Shown piece after piece: positions 22,600 to 31,733 of a DNA stretch of 39,267 nucleotides (position 1 is the stretch's first letter; each line of letters begins with the position of its first letter). The notes beneath the pieces were generated by a model. It made no database searches, was not told the origin of the DNA, and saw nothing but the letters and a program-made list of their open reading frames with translations. The stretch comes from an uncultured Clostridium sp. (GTDB taxonomy: Bacteria > Bacillota > Clostridia > Lachnospirales > Lachnospiraceae): NCBI GenBank assembly GCA_934438135.1, contig CAKSBP010000030.1, forward strand, positions 1-39,267, written 5' to 3'. The translations under genes and the position numbers were made by a program.

Positions 22600-25437
22600 A
22601 TGGCAAATCAAAAGGGAAGAAAGAAAACAGGTAATACGACCAGCCGGAAACGACAAACGAGAAAACGGATAGAAAAAGACGAAGGACTTGCACCATATAT
22701 GGATGAAATTACAATTGTAGTAACACTGGTAGTCTGTATACTGCTTGTGTTGAGTAATTTTGATATGTGTGGCACAATGGGCACCTATCTCAGCAGTTTT
22801 CTGTTCGGTCTTTTTGGTGTCATGAATTACCTTCTGCCATTTGGTGGTTTTATAGGAATGGCATTTTATATATCTAACCGGGGAAACCGGAAAGCAAAAC
22901 GGAAGTTTATCAGTATTATTTGTCTTATGATTGTCCTGACAGCACTGCTTCAGATGGCAACGGGACAAAATGAAATGGGAATGAAAATCGGTGATTATTA
23001 TCAAGCATCTTCTGCATCCAGACTTGGAGGCGGAGTTATCGGTGGAATCCTTTCGAAAAATCTGGTACATTTATTTGGCACAATCGGGGCAGTTGTGATT
23101 CTGCTAGGAATCGGAGTGCTTCTTTTTATGTTTATAACAGAAAAACTGATTTTTGCTTATTTAGGAAAGCAGAGTGTCTACCGTATGCAGATGCGGAAAG
23201 AAGAGAGGGAACGAAGACGTCAGGAATATGAGGAAATGGAACGACGTCAGCCTGCGGCACAGCCAAAACGTAAAGCGAAAACATTTACCATTTCCAAAGA
23301 AGAGCCGAAGGAAGAGACAGCAGATATAATTTCTGGAAAAACTGAGGACAAGCAGAAGTTAAAGAAAGGGAAGAAAGAGAAAAGGAAAGACCCTGCTGCT
23401 ATGGAGGAAATTCTTCCAGAAGGCCTGGAACATATGTCAATTCAGCGTTCCCAGACTGTTCCCGATACAGGTTCTATTCCTGTATACGAAGAAGAACTTA
23501 GGAAGAAATTTAATCCAGTACATGCAAAAATGGAACCAGTGGATGAACAGGTAGTTCAAGAAGTTATGAATGAGTTTGAAAAAGAAGAAATACCAGAGAT
23601 TCATGTGGAACGGGCAGAGGCTGCACCGATAGAACAAAATTTGAAAGGTGTAGAATCAGAGGCGGAAGAAATACCACCGGTTATGATGGAATCGCTAGAA
23701 TCGAATCCGGATAGGAATCCAGTTTATATGGATACTCAGTCAAATGCAGAACAGAATACTGTTTGGGCACAGAAAGAGGAAACCAAGAACAGAATAGATA
23801 GTGTCTCTGAAACACCGGCAATGAGAATAGCAGCTGGAGACGCTGATGGAGTTGATAAGATGGGAGAAAAAGCGACTGTGCCACAGGAAGATACATCCAA
23901 GGTGACAGATAAAATCCAGGAAGCTGCTATCGATAAGATTGCAGAAGAAAAGCAGGAACCAAAGCCAGAGCCAAAACCATATCAATTTCCACCAGTTCAG
24001 CTGCTGCAGGCACCAAAACATGATGGTAACGAAACTAGTGATGATGAATTAAAAGAAACTGCCTATAAGCTTCACAAGACATTGGAGAGCTTTGGTGTAA
24101 AAGTAAACATTACAAATGTCAGCTGTGGCCCGACGGTTACGAGATATGAACTGCATCCGGAACAGGGAGTAAAAGTAAGCAAAATTACCAATCTTGCGGA
24201 TGACATCAAACTGAATCTTGCGGCAGCAGATATTCGTATTGAAGCACCGATTCCAGGAAAAGCAGCAGTTGGAATCGAAGTACCGAATAAAGAAAACTCA
24301 GCGGTAATGTTTAGAGAACTGATTGAAAGTCCGGAATTTAAAAAGCATTCATCCAAGATATGCTTTGCAGTCGGAAAAGACATTGGAGGAAAGACCGTTG
24401 TATCCGATATTGGAAAGATGCCTCATCTTCTAATTGCAGGTGCAACTGGTTCTGGTAAATCTGTATGTATTAATACGCTGATTATGAGTATTATTTATAA
24501 AGCGAGACCAGATGAGGTAAAACTGATTATGGTCGATCCAAAAGTCGTAGAGTTAAGCGTTTATAATGGCATTCCACATCTTTTGATTCCAGTTGTAACA
24601 GACCCAAAGAAAGCATCAGCTGCTCTTAACTGGGCAGTAGCAGAAATGACCGAACGTTATAATAAATTTGCGGAGCTTGGTGTCCGCGATCTAAAAGGAT
24701 ACAATGAAAAAGTCAAGAGTGTAGAATATCTGGAAGATGAGCGTTTTCAGAAGATGCCTTCGATTGTTATTATCGTAGATGAGTTAGCCGATTTGATGAT
24801 GGTTGCCCCAGGCGAAGTAGAAGAAAGCATCTGCCGTCTGGCACAGTTAGCCCGTGCAGCAGGAATTCATCTGATTATTGCAACTCAGAGACCGTCGGTT
24901 AATGTCATCACTGGTGTAATTAAAGCGAACATTCCGTCTCGAATTGCGTTCTCCGTATCTTCTGCAGTAGATTCCAGAACCATTATTGATGGTGCAGGTG
25001 CAGAAAAACTATTAGGAAAAGGTGATATGCTGTTCTATCCGACAGGATATCCAAAACCAATCCGTGTGCAGGGGGCTTTTGTATCGGATCAGGAAGTTAG
25101 TGCAGTGGTAGACTTCTTAACACAGGACGTCAAAACGTCTTATGATAATTCGGTCGTAGAAAAAATTACGACAGCATCTAAGCCTGGAGCAGGGACTGCA
25201 GGTCCATCTAATGACAGGGATGAATATTTTATTGAAGCAGCGAAATTTATTATTGAAAAGGACAAGGCCTCTATTGGAATGCTGCAGCGTGTATTTAAAA
25301 TTGGATTTAACCGTGCTTCCAGAATTATGGATCAGCTGTACGAAGCTGGTGTAGTCGGTGAAGATGAAGGAACGAAACCGAGAAAGGTTGTTATGTCTGA
25401 GGAACAGTTTGAGCAGTTTGTAGACGATTATGTATAA
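22600..25437 (+). CDS. ftsK: DNA translocase FtsK/SpoIIIE
   Basis: A 945-residue hexameric DNA pump. Four hydrophobic segments lie in about residues 40-185. A charged, Glu/Lys/Pro-rich linker (about 195-465) follows, then the alpha-beta motor with Walker A GATGSGKS (614-621) and Walker B IIVDELADLMM (Asp727), and the TQRPSVNVITGVIKANIPSRIAF sensor region. At the C terminus is the gamma winged-helix domain (residues about 870-945, RASRIMDQLYEAGVVG) that reads KOPS/SRS-like sequences. It moves chromosome ends through the closing septum; in spore formers SpoIIIE fills the forespore. Whether this is the division or the sporulation paralogue cannot be told from the sequence. The TepA-like gene nearby favours the spoIIIE locus. 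Confidence 0.95.
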   Translation: MANQKGRKKTGNTTSRKRQTRKRIEKDEGLAPYMDEITIVVTLVVCILLVLSNFDMCGTMGTYLSSFLFGLFGVMNYLLPFGGFIGMAFYISNRGNRKAKRKFISIICLMIVLTALLQMATGQNEMGMKIGDYYQASSASRLGGGVIGGILSKNLVHLFGTIGAVVILLGIGVLLFMFITEKLIFAYLGKQSVYRMQMRKEERERRRQEYEEMERRQPAAQPKRKAKTFTISKEEPKEETADIISGKTEDKQKLKKGKKEKRKDPAAMEEILPEGLEHMSIQRSQTVPDTGSIPVYEEELRKKFNPVHAKMEPVDEQVVQEVMNEFEKEEIPEIHVERAEAAPIEQNLKGVESEAEEIPPVMMESLESNPDRNPVYMDTQSNAEQNTVWAQKEETKNRIDSVSETPAMRIAAGDADGVDKMGEKATVPQEDTSKVTDKIQEAAIDKIAEEKQEPKPEPKPYQFPPVQLLQAPKHDGNETSDDELKETAYKLHKTLESFGVKVNITNVSCGPTVTRYELHPEQGVKVSKITNLADDIKLNLAAADIRIEAPIPGKAAVGIEVPNKENSAVMFRELIESPEFKKHSSKICFAVGKDIGGKTVVSDIGKMPHLLIAGATGSGKSVCINTLIMSIIYKARPDEVKLIMVDPKVVELSVYNGIPHLLIPVVTDPKKASAALNWAVAEMTERYNKFAELGVRDLKGYNEKVKSVEYLEDERFQKMPSIVIIVDELADLMMVAPGEVEESICRLAQLARAAGIHLIIATQRPSVNVITGVIKANIPSRIAFSVSSAVDSRTIIDGAGAEKLLGKGDMLFYPTGYPKPIRVQGAFVSDQEVSAVVDFLTQDVKTSYDNSVVEKITTASKPGAGTAGPSNDRDEYFIEAAKFIIEKDKASIGMLQRVFKIGFNRASRIMDQLYEAGVVGEDEGTKPRKVVMSEEQFEQFVDDYV

Positions 25438-25458
25438 ACAAAGGAAGAGGTTTAAGAA

Positions 25459-26340
25459 ATGAAAGGCTATCTGGTAATCAATCATTTTCTGCGGACAGAA
25501 AAATTTGAGAAACTGTATGAATGGCTGAGAGAAGCAGCAGACAGACAAGGTGTAGAACTTATTACGAAAACAAATGTAGAAATGATGTCCTGCATAGGTG
25601 GAAGGGAAAAGCCATTTTTTATGGATGCAGATTTTATTTTGTTCTGGGATAAAGATATTAAACTTGCCAAGCAGTTAGAGGCAATGGGACTTCGGGTGTT
25701 TAATAAGGCTTCTGCTATTGAAAATTGTGATGACAAGGCACTGACGCATATTATACTTGCAAAGGCAGGAATCCGAATGCCGAAAACATTTGCTGTGCCA
25801 ATGACCTTTCCAAGTATTGGTTACACAGAGTATTCTTTTTTAGATACGATTGAAAAAGAACTTGGATATCCTATGGTAGTAAAAGAATGCTTTGGTTCCT
25901 TTGGACAGCAGGTATATTTATGCCACAATCGGGAAGAAGTTCTTTCTAGAGTATCCAGACAGGTGATTTTTCAGGAATTTATAGAAGAAAGCTTTGGCAG
26001 GGATATTCGTATTCAGATTGTGGGAAATAAGGTGGTTACTGCTATGTACCGCTATTCTGAAAATGGAGATTTCCGTGCTAACATTTCTAATGGTGGAAAA
26101 ATGAGGCCGTATACACCGAATGAAGAGCAGAGAGAACTGGCTCTGGCCTGCGTTCGGGCGTTAGAATTGGATTTTGCAGGAGTGGATATTTTGTTTGATA
26201 AAGAGGATAGACCAATTATCTGTGAAGTGAATTCCAATGCACATTTTAAAAATATTTATGATTGTACGGGAGTAAATACAGCAGACTTTATTATAGAAGA
26301 TATTGTGCAGAAGATAACAGCAGAAGGAGGCCACGTATGA
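25459..26340 (+). CDS. RimK-like ATP-grasp ligase (first of pair)
   Basis: A 293-residue ATP-grasp enzyme of the RimK type, a family that joins a carboxylate to an amine using ATP. The ATP-binding lysine and loop are in PMVVKECFGSFGQQVYL (about residues 139-155). GRDIRIQIVGNKVVTAMYR and the metal-site motif ICEVNSNAHFKN close the active site, so it looks catalytically complete. The N-terminal pre-ATP-grasp domain contains the DADFILFWDKD and NKASAIENCDDKALTH segments. It starts 21 bases after ftsK, with GGAAGAGG upstream. Its stop overlaps the start of the next ATP-grasp gene (ATGA). The substrate cannot be told: glutamyl ligation to a peptide or cofactor is the nearest known chemistry. Confidence 0.85.
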   Translation: MKGYLVINHFLRTEKFEKLYEWLREAADRQGVELITKTNVEMMSCIGGREKPFFMDADFILFWDKDIKLAKQLEAMGLRVFNKASAIENCDDKALTHIILAKAGIRMPKTFAVPMTFPSIGYTEYSFLDTIEKELGYPMVVKECFGSFGQQVYLCHNREEVLSRVSRQVIFQEFIEESFGRDIRIQIVGNKVVTAMYRYSENGDFRANISNGGKMRPYTPNEEQRELALACVRALELDFAGVDILFDKEDRPIICEVNSNAHFKNIYDCTGVNTADFIIEDIVQKITAEGGHV

Positions 26341-27215
26341 AACAACGGACAGGATGGATTTTGTATAACCGACAGGATGCTAGACGCAATGCCAGATATA
26401 TTGAATTTCATAGAGAAGAAGGCGCAAAACGTGGAATGGATATCCAGCTTGTTCTGATTGAAGAACTTTCTTTTGGTGTGGAAAATGGGCAGTATGTTTT
26501 AAACTATCAGAATCAGAAGGATAAGAAGCCAGACTTTGCAATTGTCCGAATGAATTATCCGCTTTTGACGAAACAGCTGGAAGCAATGCAGATACCAGTA
26601 TTTAATAATTCGAAAACAGCGGAAATATGTAATGATAAAGCGAGAACTTATCAATACGTAGCCCAGCTTGAACTTCCTATGGTAGATAGTCAGTTTGTGC
26701 ATAAACTGTTTTTGATGGAAAATCTGGAAAGGAAGAAGCGTCCATATGTAGTTAAAGCAGTTTCTGGTCATGGTGGAAGTCAGGTATTTCTGGTTACAGA
26801 GGAAACGGATACGCAGCAGTTACACGAAATCTATGAAAAGCTGGATGACCATGTTGTAATCCAGCCATTAACAGGAACCCGTCATCAGGATCTGCGGGTT
26901 TATGTGGTTGGAAGAGAAATCATTGGTGCAGTGCTTCGAACAGCGAAAGATGGATTTAAGTCAAACTTCTCTTTAGGGGGCGAAGTGGAGTTTTATAACC
27001 TGTCCACAAAAGAGAGAGAACAGGTTCAGAAAATTATAAATATATTTGATTTTGATTTAGTTGGGATCGATTTTATTATCGGTGATCAGGGAGAACTTAT
27101 TTTCAACGAAATCGAGGATGTCGTTGGCTCGCGGATGCTTTATCAAAGTTCGAATCTTAATATAGTGGCAGTATATTTGGATTATATTGAGAAAACTCTG
27201 GACAGAGAGTTGTAA
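26337..27215 (+). CDS. RimK-like ATP-grasp ligase (second of pair)
   Basis: A 292-residue paralogue of the preceding enzyme, starting at the ATG that overlaps its stop (ATGA), with AAGGAGG seven bases before. An in-frame ATG at 26262 would run inside the first gene and is not used. The pre-domain shows ARRNARYIEFHREEGAKRG and NNSKTAEICNDKARTYQ. The ATP-binding part shows YVVKAVSGHGGSQVFLV and HQDLRVYVVGREIIGAVLR. The last motif reads FNEIEDVVGSRM, with Glu where most RimK enzymes have Asn after E-x (compare EVNSNAHF in the first gene). The metal site is therefore altered, and this copy may have a different substrate or may act as partner of the first. Confidence 0.83.
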   Translation: MKQRTGWILYNRQDARRNARYIEFHREEGAKRGMDIQLVLIEELSFGVENGQYVLNYQNQKDKKPDFAIVRMNYPLLTKQLEAMQIPVFNNSKTAEICNDKARTYQYVAQLELPMVDSQFVHKLFLMENLERKKRPYVVKAVSGHGGSQVFLVTEETDTQQLHEIYEKLDDHVVIQPLTGTRHQDLRVYVVGREIIGAVLRTAKDGFKSNFSLGGEVEFYNLSTKEREQVQKIINIFDFDLVGIDFIIGDQGELIFNEIEDVVGSRMLYQSSNLNIVAVYLDYIEKTLDREL

Positions 27216-27243
27216 AATACAGTCGTATATGGTATTATCTGAT

Positions 27244-27272
27244 TTGTAGTTTACAAAACAAAGAGATAGCAT
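27244..27272 (+). promoter_or_regulatory. Possible promoter of fhs
   Basis: TTGTAG (27244-27249), 17-base spacer, TAGCAT (27267-27272). Both boxes are imperfect. The leader after it holds the palindrome CCGTATACGG near 27278-27287. It does not match the tetrahydrofolate riboswitch pattern as I know it. Confidence 0.3.
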
Positions 27273-27341
27273 GTGTGCCGTATACGGACATGTGTCGGCG
27301 TCACTGTTATAAATCTATGTGATATACGGGAGGAACAGAGC

Positions 27342-29012
27342 ATGAAGACAGATATACAGATTGCGCAGGAAGCCAAGATGAAACATATCAGGGAAGTTGC
27401 TTCTTTATTAGGGATTACAGAGGATGACTTAGAATTATACGGAAAGTATAAGGCAAAATTTTCAGATAGTCTATGGGAAGAAATTAAGGATAGAGAAGAC
27501 GGAAAACTCATTCTGGTTACAGCCATCAACCCAACTCCAGCAGGAGAAGGAAAGACGACTACTACAGTAGGACTGGGGCAGGCGTTCGGACAGTTAGGTA
27601 AGAAATCTGTTATTGCGTTAAGAGAACCATCTTTAGGACCATGCTTTGGTATGAAAGGTGGTGCAGCAGGAGGTGGATATGCCCAGGTTGTTCCAATGGA
27701 AGAATTGAATCTTCATTTTACTGGAGATTTCCATGCTATTACTTCTGCAAATAATCTGCTCGCTGCGATGCTTGATAATCACATTCAGCAGGGTAATACA
27801 TTAAACATCGATCCAAACCAGATTGTATGGAAACGATGCATGGATATGAATGATAGAGTGCTTCGTAATATTGTAGTTGGACTTGGAAGAAAAGTAGATG
27901 GTGTAGTGAGAGAAGACCACTTCATTATTACCGTTGCTTCTGAAATTATGGCGATTCTCTGTCTGGCTGAAAATATGCAGGATTTGAAAGAGCGTCTCGG
28001 TCGTATTATCGTTGCTTATACCTATGATGGAAAGCCAGTTACTGCAAAAGAACTAAATGCAGTTGGTTCTATGGCAGCTTTATTAAAAGAAGCCATTAAG
28101 CCAAATCTGATTCAGACGCTGGAAAATACACCAGCAATTGTACATGGTGGTCCATTTGCCAATATTGCACATGGATGCAACAGTGTCCGTGCTACAAAGA
28201 CAGCTCTGAAATTAGCAGATTATACAATTACAGAGGCTGGATTTGGTGCTGACCTTGGTGCAGAGAAATTCTTTGATATCAAGTGTCGTATGGCTGGGTT
28301 GAAGCCGGATGCAGTTGTGCTGGTTGCAACAGTTCGTGCATTAAAATACAACGGTGGTATTGCAAAGCAGGATTTAGCAGAACATAATTTAGAAGCTCTG
28401 AAAAAAGGTATCGTAAACTTAGAAAAGCATATTGAAAATATTCAAAAATATGGTGTCCCTTGTGTGGTTACATTAAATCGTTTTGTAACAGATTCTGATG
28501 AAGAACTTGCTTATGTAAAAGAATTCTGTGAAAGCAGAGGATGCGAGTTCGCATTATCTGAAGTTTGGGAAAAAGGTGGAGAAGGTGGAATTGAACTGGC
28601 CAATAAGGTAATGGAAACAATTGAAAACAGAGAAAATCACTTCAAACTACTTTACGAAGATAATGCTTCCATTAAAGAGAAAATTGAAATTGTTGCAAAA
28701 GAAATCTATGGTGCAGCTAACGTTGCATTTTCTAAAGCAGCAGAAACAGCAATTGCGAAGATGGAAGAACTCGGATTCGGTACGATGCCGGTCTGCATGG
28801 CGAAAACCCAGTATTCTTTATCCGAAGACAAGACTTTATTAGGAAGACCGGAAAATTTTACAATTAATATCCGGGAAGCTTATGTTTCTGCTGGGGCAGG
28901 ATTTGTCGTAGCCATTACAGGCTCAATCATGACAATGCCTGGACTTCCAAAGAAACCAGCTGCGGAGAACATTGACGTGAATGAATCAGGAGAAATTACG
29001 GGATTATTCTAA
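27342..29012 (+). CDS. fhs: Formate-tetrahydrofolate ligase
   Basis: A 556-residue enzyme, the standard length. It makes 10-formyltetrahydrofolate from formate, THF and ATP: the entry step of the methyl branch of the Wood-Ljungdahl pathway in acetogens and a C1 supply for purines in others. The P-loop NPTPAGEGKTTTTVGLGQA lies at about residues 60-78. The family segments REPSLGPCFGMKGGAAGGGYAQV and TGDFHAITSANNLLAAMLDNHI follow. The start is ATG 27342 with GGGAGGAA ahead; a longer frame from 27273 has no ribosome site. No mtd/folD genes are adjacent, so acetogenesis cannot be concluded from this gene alone. Confidence 0.97.
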   Translation: MKTDIQIAQEAKMKHIREVASLLGITEDDLELYGKYKAKFSDSLWEEIKDREDGKLILVTAINPTPAGEGKTTTTVGLGQAFGQLGKKSVIALREPSLGPCFGMKGGAAGGGYAQVVPMEELNLHFTGDFHAITSANNLLAAMLDNHIQQGNTLNIDPNQIVWKRCMDMNDRVLRNIVVGLGRKVDGVVREDHFIITVASEIMAILCLAENMQDLKERLGRIIVAYTYDGKPVTAKELNAVGSMAALLKEAIKPNLIQTLENTPAIVHGGPFANIAHGCNSVRATKTALKLADYTITEAGFGADLGAEKFFDIKCRMAGLKPDAVVLVATVRALKYNGGIAKQDLAEHNLEALKKGIVNLEKHIENIQKYGVPCVVTLNRFVTDSDEELAYVKEFCESRGCEFALSEVWEKGGEGGIELANKVMETIENRENHFKLLYEDNASIKEKIEIVAKEIYGAANVAFSKAAETAIAKMEELGFGTMPVCMAKTQYSLSEDKTLLGRPENFTINIREAYVSAGAGFVVAITGSIMTMPGLPKKPAAENIDVNESGEITGLF

Positions 29013-29036
29013 TAAGATTTTATAATATAAAAATAA

Positions 29037-29069
29037 AAAGAGAAGGTTCTAAATCAGAACTTTCTCTTT
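29037..29069. terminator. Bidirectional terminator between fhs and the MATE gene
   Basis: A 14-base-pair stem (29037-29050 with 29056-29069, one G-U) with a five-base loop. On the minus strand it is followed by TTTATTTTTAT; on the plus strand by CCATTTT. Its right arm lies within the last codons of the MATE gene. Confidence 0.8.
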
Positions 29070-30386
29070 CCATTTTCCACTCTTAAATCGAATCAAAGCG
29101 ATTACCAGTGAAATAGACCATCCGATTGGAATGGACCACCACACACCACTCTCGGCAATAAATATAGAAAGTATATAAGCCAGTAGCACTCTTGTTCCAA
29201 AATTAATTAGTGTATTTAGCATAAAGACACCCATATCTCCAGAACCTCTCAATATACCGTTTGTCACATTCATAAATCCCATCAGGCAGTAAAACAGTGA
29301 AACAACCCGAATGTATCGAATTCCGGTACTAATTGCTTTTTTATCATTTCCAGTTTTTAAAAAGCAGTCAATAAATGTATCCCCAAATAGAAAAACCAAA
29401 AGAGTAATCGTCAGACTGATGCATGCAATCAGAATCAGACTTGCTATCCAGCCTTTTTTGACGCGTTCTGCTTTGCCTGCACCAATATTCTGGGCAGCAA
29501 ATGTGGACATAGCATTTCCAACCGCAACCATTGGCATAATGGCAATACTATCGACTTTTGTTGCAGCAGTGTAGCCAGCGATGACGGAAGCACCATATCG
29601 GTTGATGATGGACTGCACCAACAGAAGTCCCATGGAAACAATAGACTGTTGGATAATGGATGGAACCGCAACGGTAATCATTTTCTTAAGGGCTGTAGAA
29701 TCAAATAGTTTTGGAGGCTCTTCTAGTTCAAATTTTTTTAAAACCTGCATTAAAATCAGAAAGCTGAGTAATGCAGAAATTCCCTGGGCAATTAAAGTAG
29801 CATATGCAGCACCAGCAACGCCCATTTGAAAATGAATGACAAATAATAAATCCAAGAAAATATTAACTCCAGATGAGAACAGAAGAAATAAAAGTGGAAG
29901 CATGGATTGACCTAATGCATTAAATACAGAATTTAAAATATTATAAAGAAACAGGAAAAACAGTCCCCAGAAATAAATCATCAGGTAAATACAGGCGGTA
30001 TCCATAATCTCCTTTGGAGTTCCCATAAGGCGTAAAAGACCACGGTTTAAAATCAATCCAATTCCTGTCAGCAGAATGCTTAAGACAGAAACAGAAGTGA
30101 GAGCAGTGTAAATTGCTGTTTTCATGGAATGATATTGTCTGGCACCAAAATACTGAGAAATAATAACCGAGCATCCGATTCCAGAACCGGTGGCAACGGC
30201 GATAAATAATGAAGTGATGGAAAAGGATGCGCCGACTGCGGCCAGAGCATCCGTTCCAATATAGTTTCCAACAACGATAGAGTCAATGATATTATAAAGC
30301 TGCTGGAAAAAGTTTCCTAGAATCATGGGAAGCGCAAATAGAATCAGTGATTTTGCGGGCTTTCCCTCTGTCATACTATATTGCAT
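29049..30386 (-). CDS. MATE family multidrug/organic cation efflux protein
   Basis: A 445-residue transporter with about twelve hydrophobic segments, the MATE layout. Family cues are LPMILGNFFQQLYNIIDSIVVG at the start, AAVGASFSIT, and the mirrored second-half segment VPSIIQQSIVSMGLLLVQSIINRYG. NorM/DinF-type MATE pumps use Na+ or H+ gradients. It starts one base after the pyrI stop, and its ribosome site AAAGGAA lies within the last pyrI codons, so it is the third gene of a pyrB-pyrI-MATE transcript. This suggests, without proof, that the pump exports a pyrimidine-related compound or is simply carried along. It ends in the bidirectional terminator. Confidence 0.92.
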   Translation of the reverse strand: MQYSMTEGKPAKSLILFALPMILGNFFQQLYNIIDSIVVGNYIGTDALAAVGASFSITSLFIAVATGSGIGCSVIISQYFGARQYHSMKTAIYTALTSVSVLSILLTGIGLILNRGLLRLMGTPKEIMDTACIYLMIYFWGLFFLFLYNILNSVFNALGQSMLPLLFLLFSSGVNIFLDLLFVIHFQMGVAGAAYATLIAQGISALLSFLILMQVLKKFELEEPPKLFDSTALKKMITVAVPSIIQQSIVSMGLLLVQSIINRYGASVIAGYTAATKVDSIAIMPMVAVGNAMSTFAAQNIGAGKAERVKKGWIASLILIACISLTITLLVFLFGDTFIDCFLKTGNDKKAISTGIRYIRVVSLFYCLMGFMNVTNGILRGSGDMGVFMLNTLINFGTRVLLAYILSIFIAESGVWWSIPIGWSISLVIALIRFKSGKWKEKVLI

Positions 30387-30387
30387 C

Positions 30388-30816
30388 TTATTTGTTTCCT
30401 TTGAATTTTTGCTCGCAGTAAATACAACGATAAATTCCTTTTTCAGGATTTGTCAGCTTGAATTTATGCGGAAGTTCCTGTTCGATGGAAGTAATACAGC
30501 GAGGATTCCTGCATTTAATGATATTAGTTACCATCTTAGGAAGTTTAAGGTGACGTTTTTCAACAATCTTGCCATTTTCAATGATGTCGATAGTAATATT
30601 ATGATCCAAAACACCCAGCATATCCAAATCTATATCAATTGCTCCTTCAATTTTTATCATATCTTTTTTGCCCGTTTTGTTGCTTTTAGCATTCTTAATA
30701 ATAGCCACGGAACAATCCAGTTTCTCCAGATTCAAATAGTTGTAAATCTGCATGCCGCCACCCGCAGCAATATGGTCAATTACCACACCTTGACTTAATC
30801 CGCTAATATTTAACAT
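30388..30816 (-). CDS. pyrI: Aspartate carbamoyltransferase regulatory subunit
   Basis: A 142-residue PyrI. It forms the regulatory chains of the ATCase holoenzyme, binding CTP/ATP in the N-terminal domain and holding the catalytic chain through a zinc domain. The four zinc cysteines are in CRNPRC and CIYC (about residues 103-137). The N-terminal effector domain has the family pattern GVVIDHIAAGGGMQIYNYL. The start overlaps the end of pyrB by seven bases, with GGAGG 10 bases upstream, so the two chains are made together. Separate PyrI is common in Clostridia and absent in Bacillus, in line with the proposed lineage. Confidence 0.96.
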   Translation of the reverse strand: MLNISGLSQGVVIDHIAAGGGMQIYNYLNLEKLDCSVAIIKNAKSNKTGKKDMIKIEGAIDIDLDMLGVLDHNITIDIIENGKIVEKRHLKLPKMVTNIIKCRNPRCITSIEQELPHKFKLTNPEKGIYRCIYCEQKFKGNK

Positions 30817-31733
30817 GTCTTATCTACCTCCAGCAGTTTCATAATAAGTGCCATTCGTACATACACGCCAAATTGAGCCTGTTTGAAATAAACCGCTCTT
30901 TCATCATCATCTACCTCCAGTGCGATTTCATTGACACGAGGAAGCGGATGCAGTACCAGCATATCTTTCTTTGCCAGATTCATTTTCTGTTTATCTAGGA
31001 TGTACGTATCTTTTAAACGGATATAATCTTCTTCATTGAAGAAACGTTCTTTCTGGACTCTTGTCATGTATAAGATATCAAGTTCTGGCATTGCCAGTTC
31101 CAGACTTTGTACTTCCTTATATTCAATATGGTTTTCATCTAGTACTTCCTCACGAAGATATTCTGGAATACAAAGTTCAGAGGGGGAAATTAAAACGAAT
31201 TTTATATTTGGGTAATGTACCATGGTGTTAATTAAGGAATGTACAGTTCGTCCGAATTTCAAATCACCACAGAAACCAATGGTCATATTGTCGAGACGGC
31301 CTTTCAAAGATTTGATGGTAAGCAAATCTGTTAATGTCTGAGTTGGGTGGTTATGTCCGCCGTCACCAGCATTGATAACTGGAATACTGGAATACTGTGC
31401 AGCCACGTAAGGAGCACCCTCTTTTGGATGACGCATCGCGCAGATATCTGCGTAACAGGAAATTACGCGGATTGTATCAGCAACGCTTTCGCCCTTTGCA
31501 GCAGAGCTGGAATCAGCAGAAGAAAAACCAAGTACACTGCCGCCTAAGTTAAGCATTGCTGCTTCGAAACTTAGTCGGGTTCTTGTGCTTGGTTCATAAA
31601 ATAGAGTTGCTAATTTTTTTCCATGGCATACATTGCTGTATTTCTTTGGTTCTTTGCTAATCTCTGCCGCGAGTGTTAACAGAGCATCTAATTCTTCCAG
31701 TGTGAGATCAAGGGGACTAATTACATGTTTCAT
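30810..31733 (-). CDS. pyrB: Aspartate carbamoyltransferase catalytic subunit
   Basis: A 307-residue ATCase catalytic chain, which joins carbamoyl phosphate and aspartate in the first committed step of pyrimidine synthesis. The carbamoyl-phosphate motif is EPSTRTRLSFEAAMLNLGG (about residues 51-69). HPTQTLTDLLTI, the FCGDLKFGRTVHSL loop and LHPLPRVNEI are present, all intact. GGAGG lies six bases before the ATG. In the leader I found a TATAAT-type -10 on the minus strand near 31750 without a good -35, and no PyrR-type attenuator. Confidence 0.97.
   Translation of the reverse strand: MKHVISPLDLTLEELDALLTLAAEISKEPKKYSNVCHGKKLATLFYEPSTRTRLSFEAAMLNLGGSVLGFSSADSSSAAKGESVADTIRVISCYADICAMRHPKEGAPYVAAQYSSIPVINAGDGGHNHPTQTLTDLLTIKSLKGRLDNMTIGFCGDLKFGRTVHSLINTMVHYPNIKFVLISPSELCIPEYLREEVLDENHIEYKEVQSLELAMPELDILYMTRVQKERFFNEEDYIRLKDTYILDKQKMNLAKKDMLVLHPLPRVNEIALEVDDDERAVYFKQAQFGVYVRMALIMKLLEVDKTC

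Noticed and set aside
27216..27341. Tetrahydrofolate riboswitch ahead of fhs
   Set aside because: The 126-base leader is short and I could not find the conserved THF riboswitch core; only a ten-base palindrome stands out.
30325..30798. 157-codon plus-strand frame opposite pyrI
   Set aside because: It lies entirely opposite the well-supported pyrI gene and the start of the MATE gene, with no ribosome site or recognisable domain.
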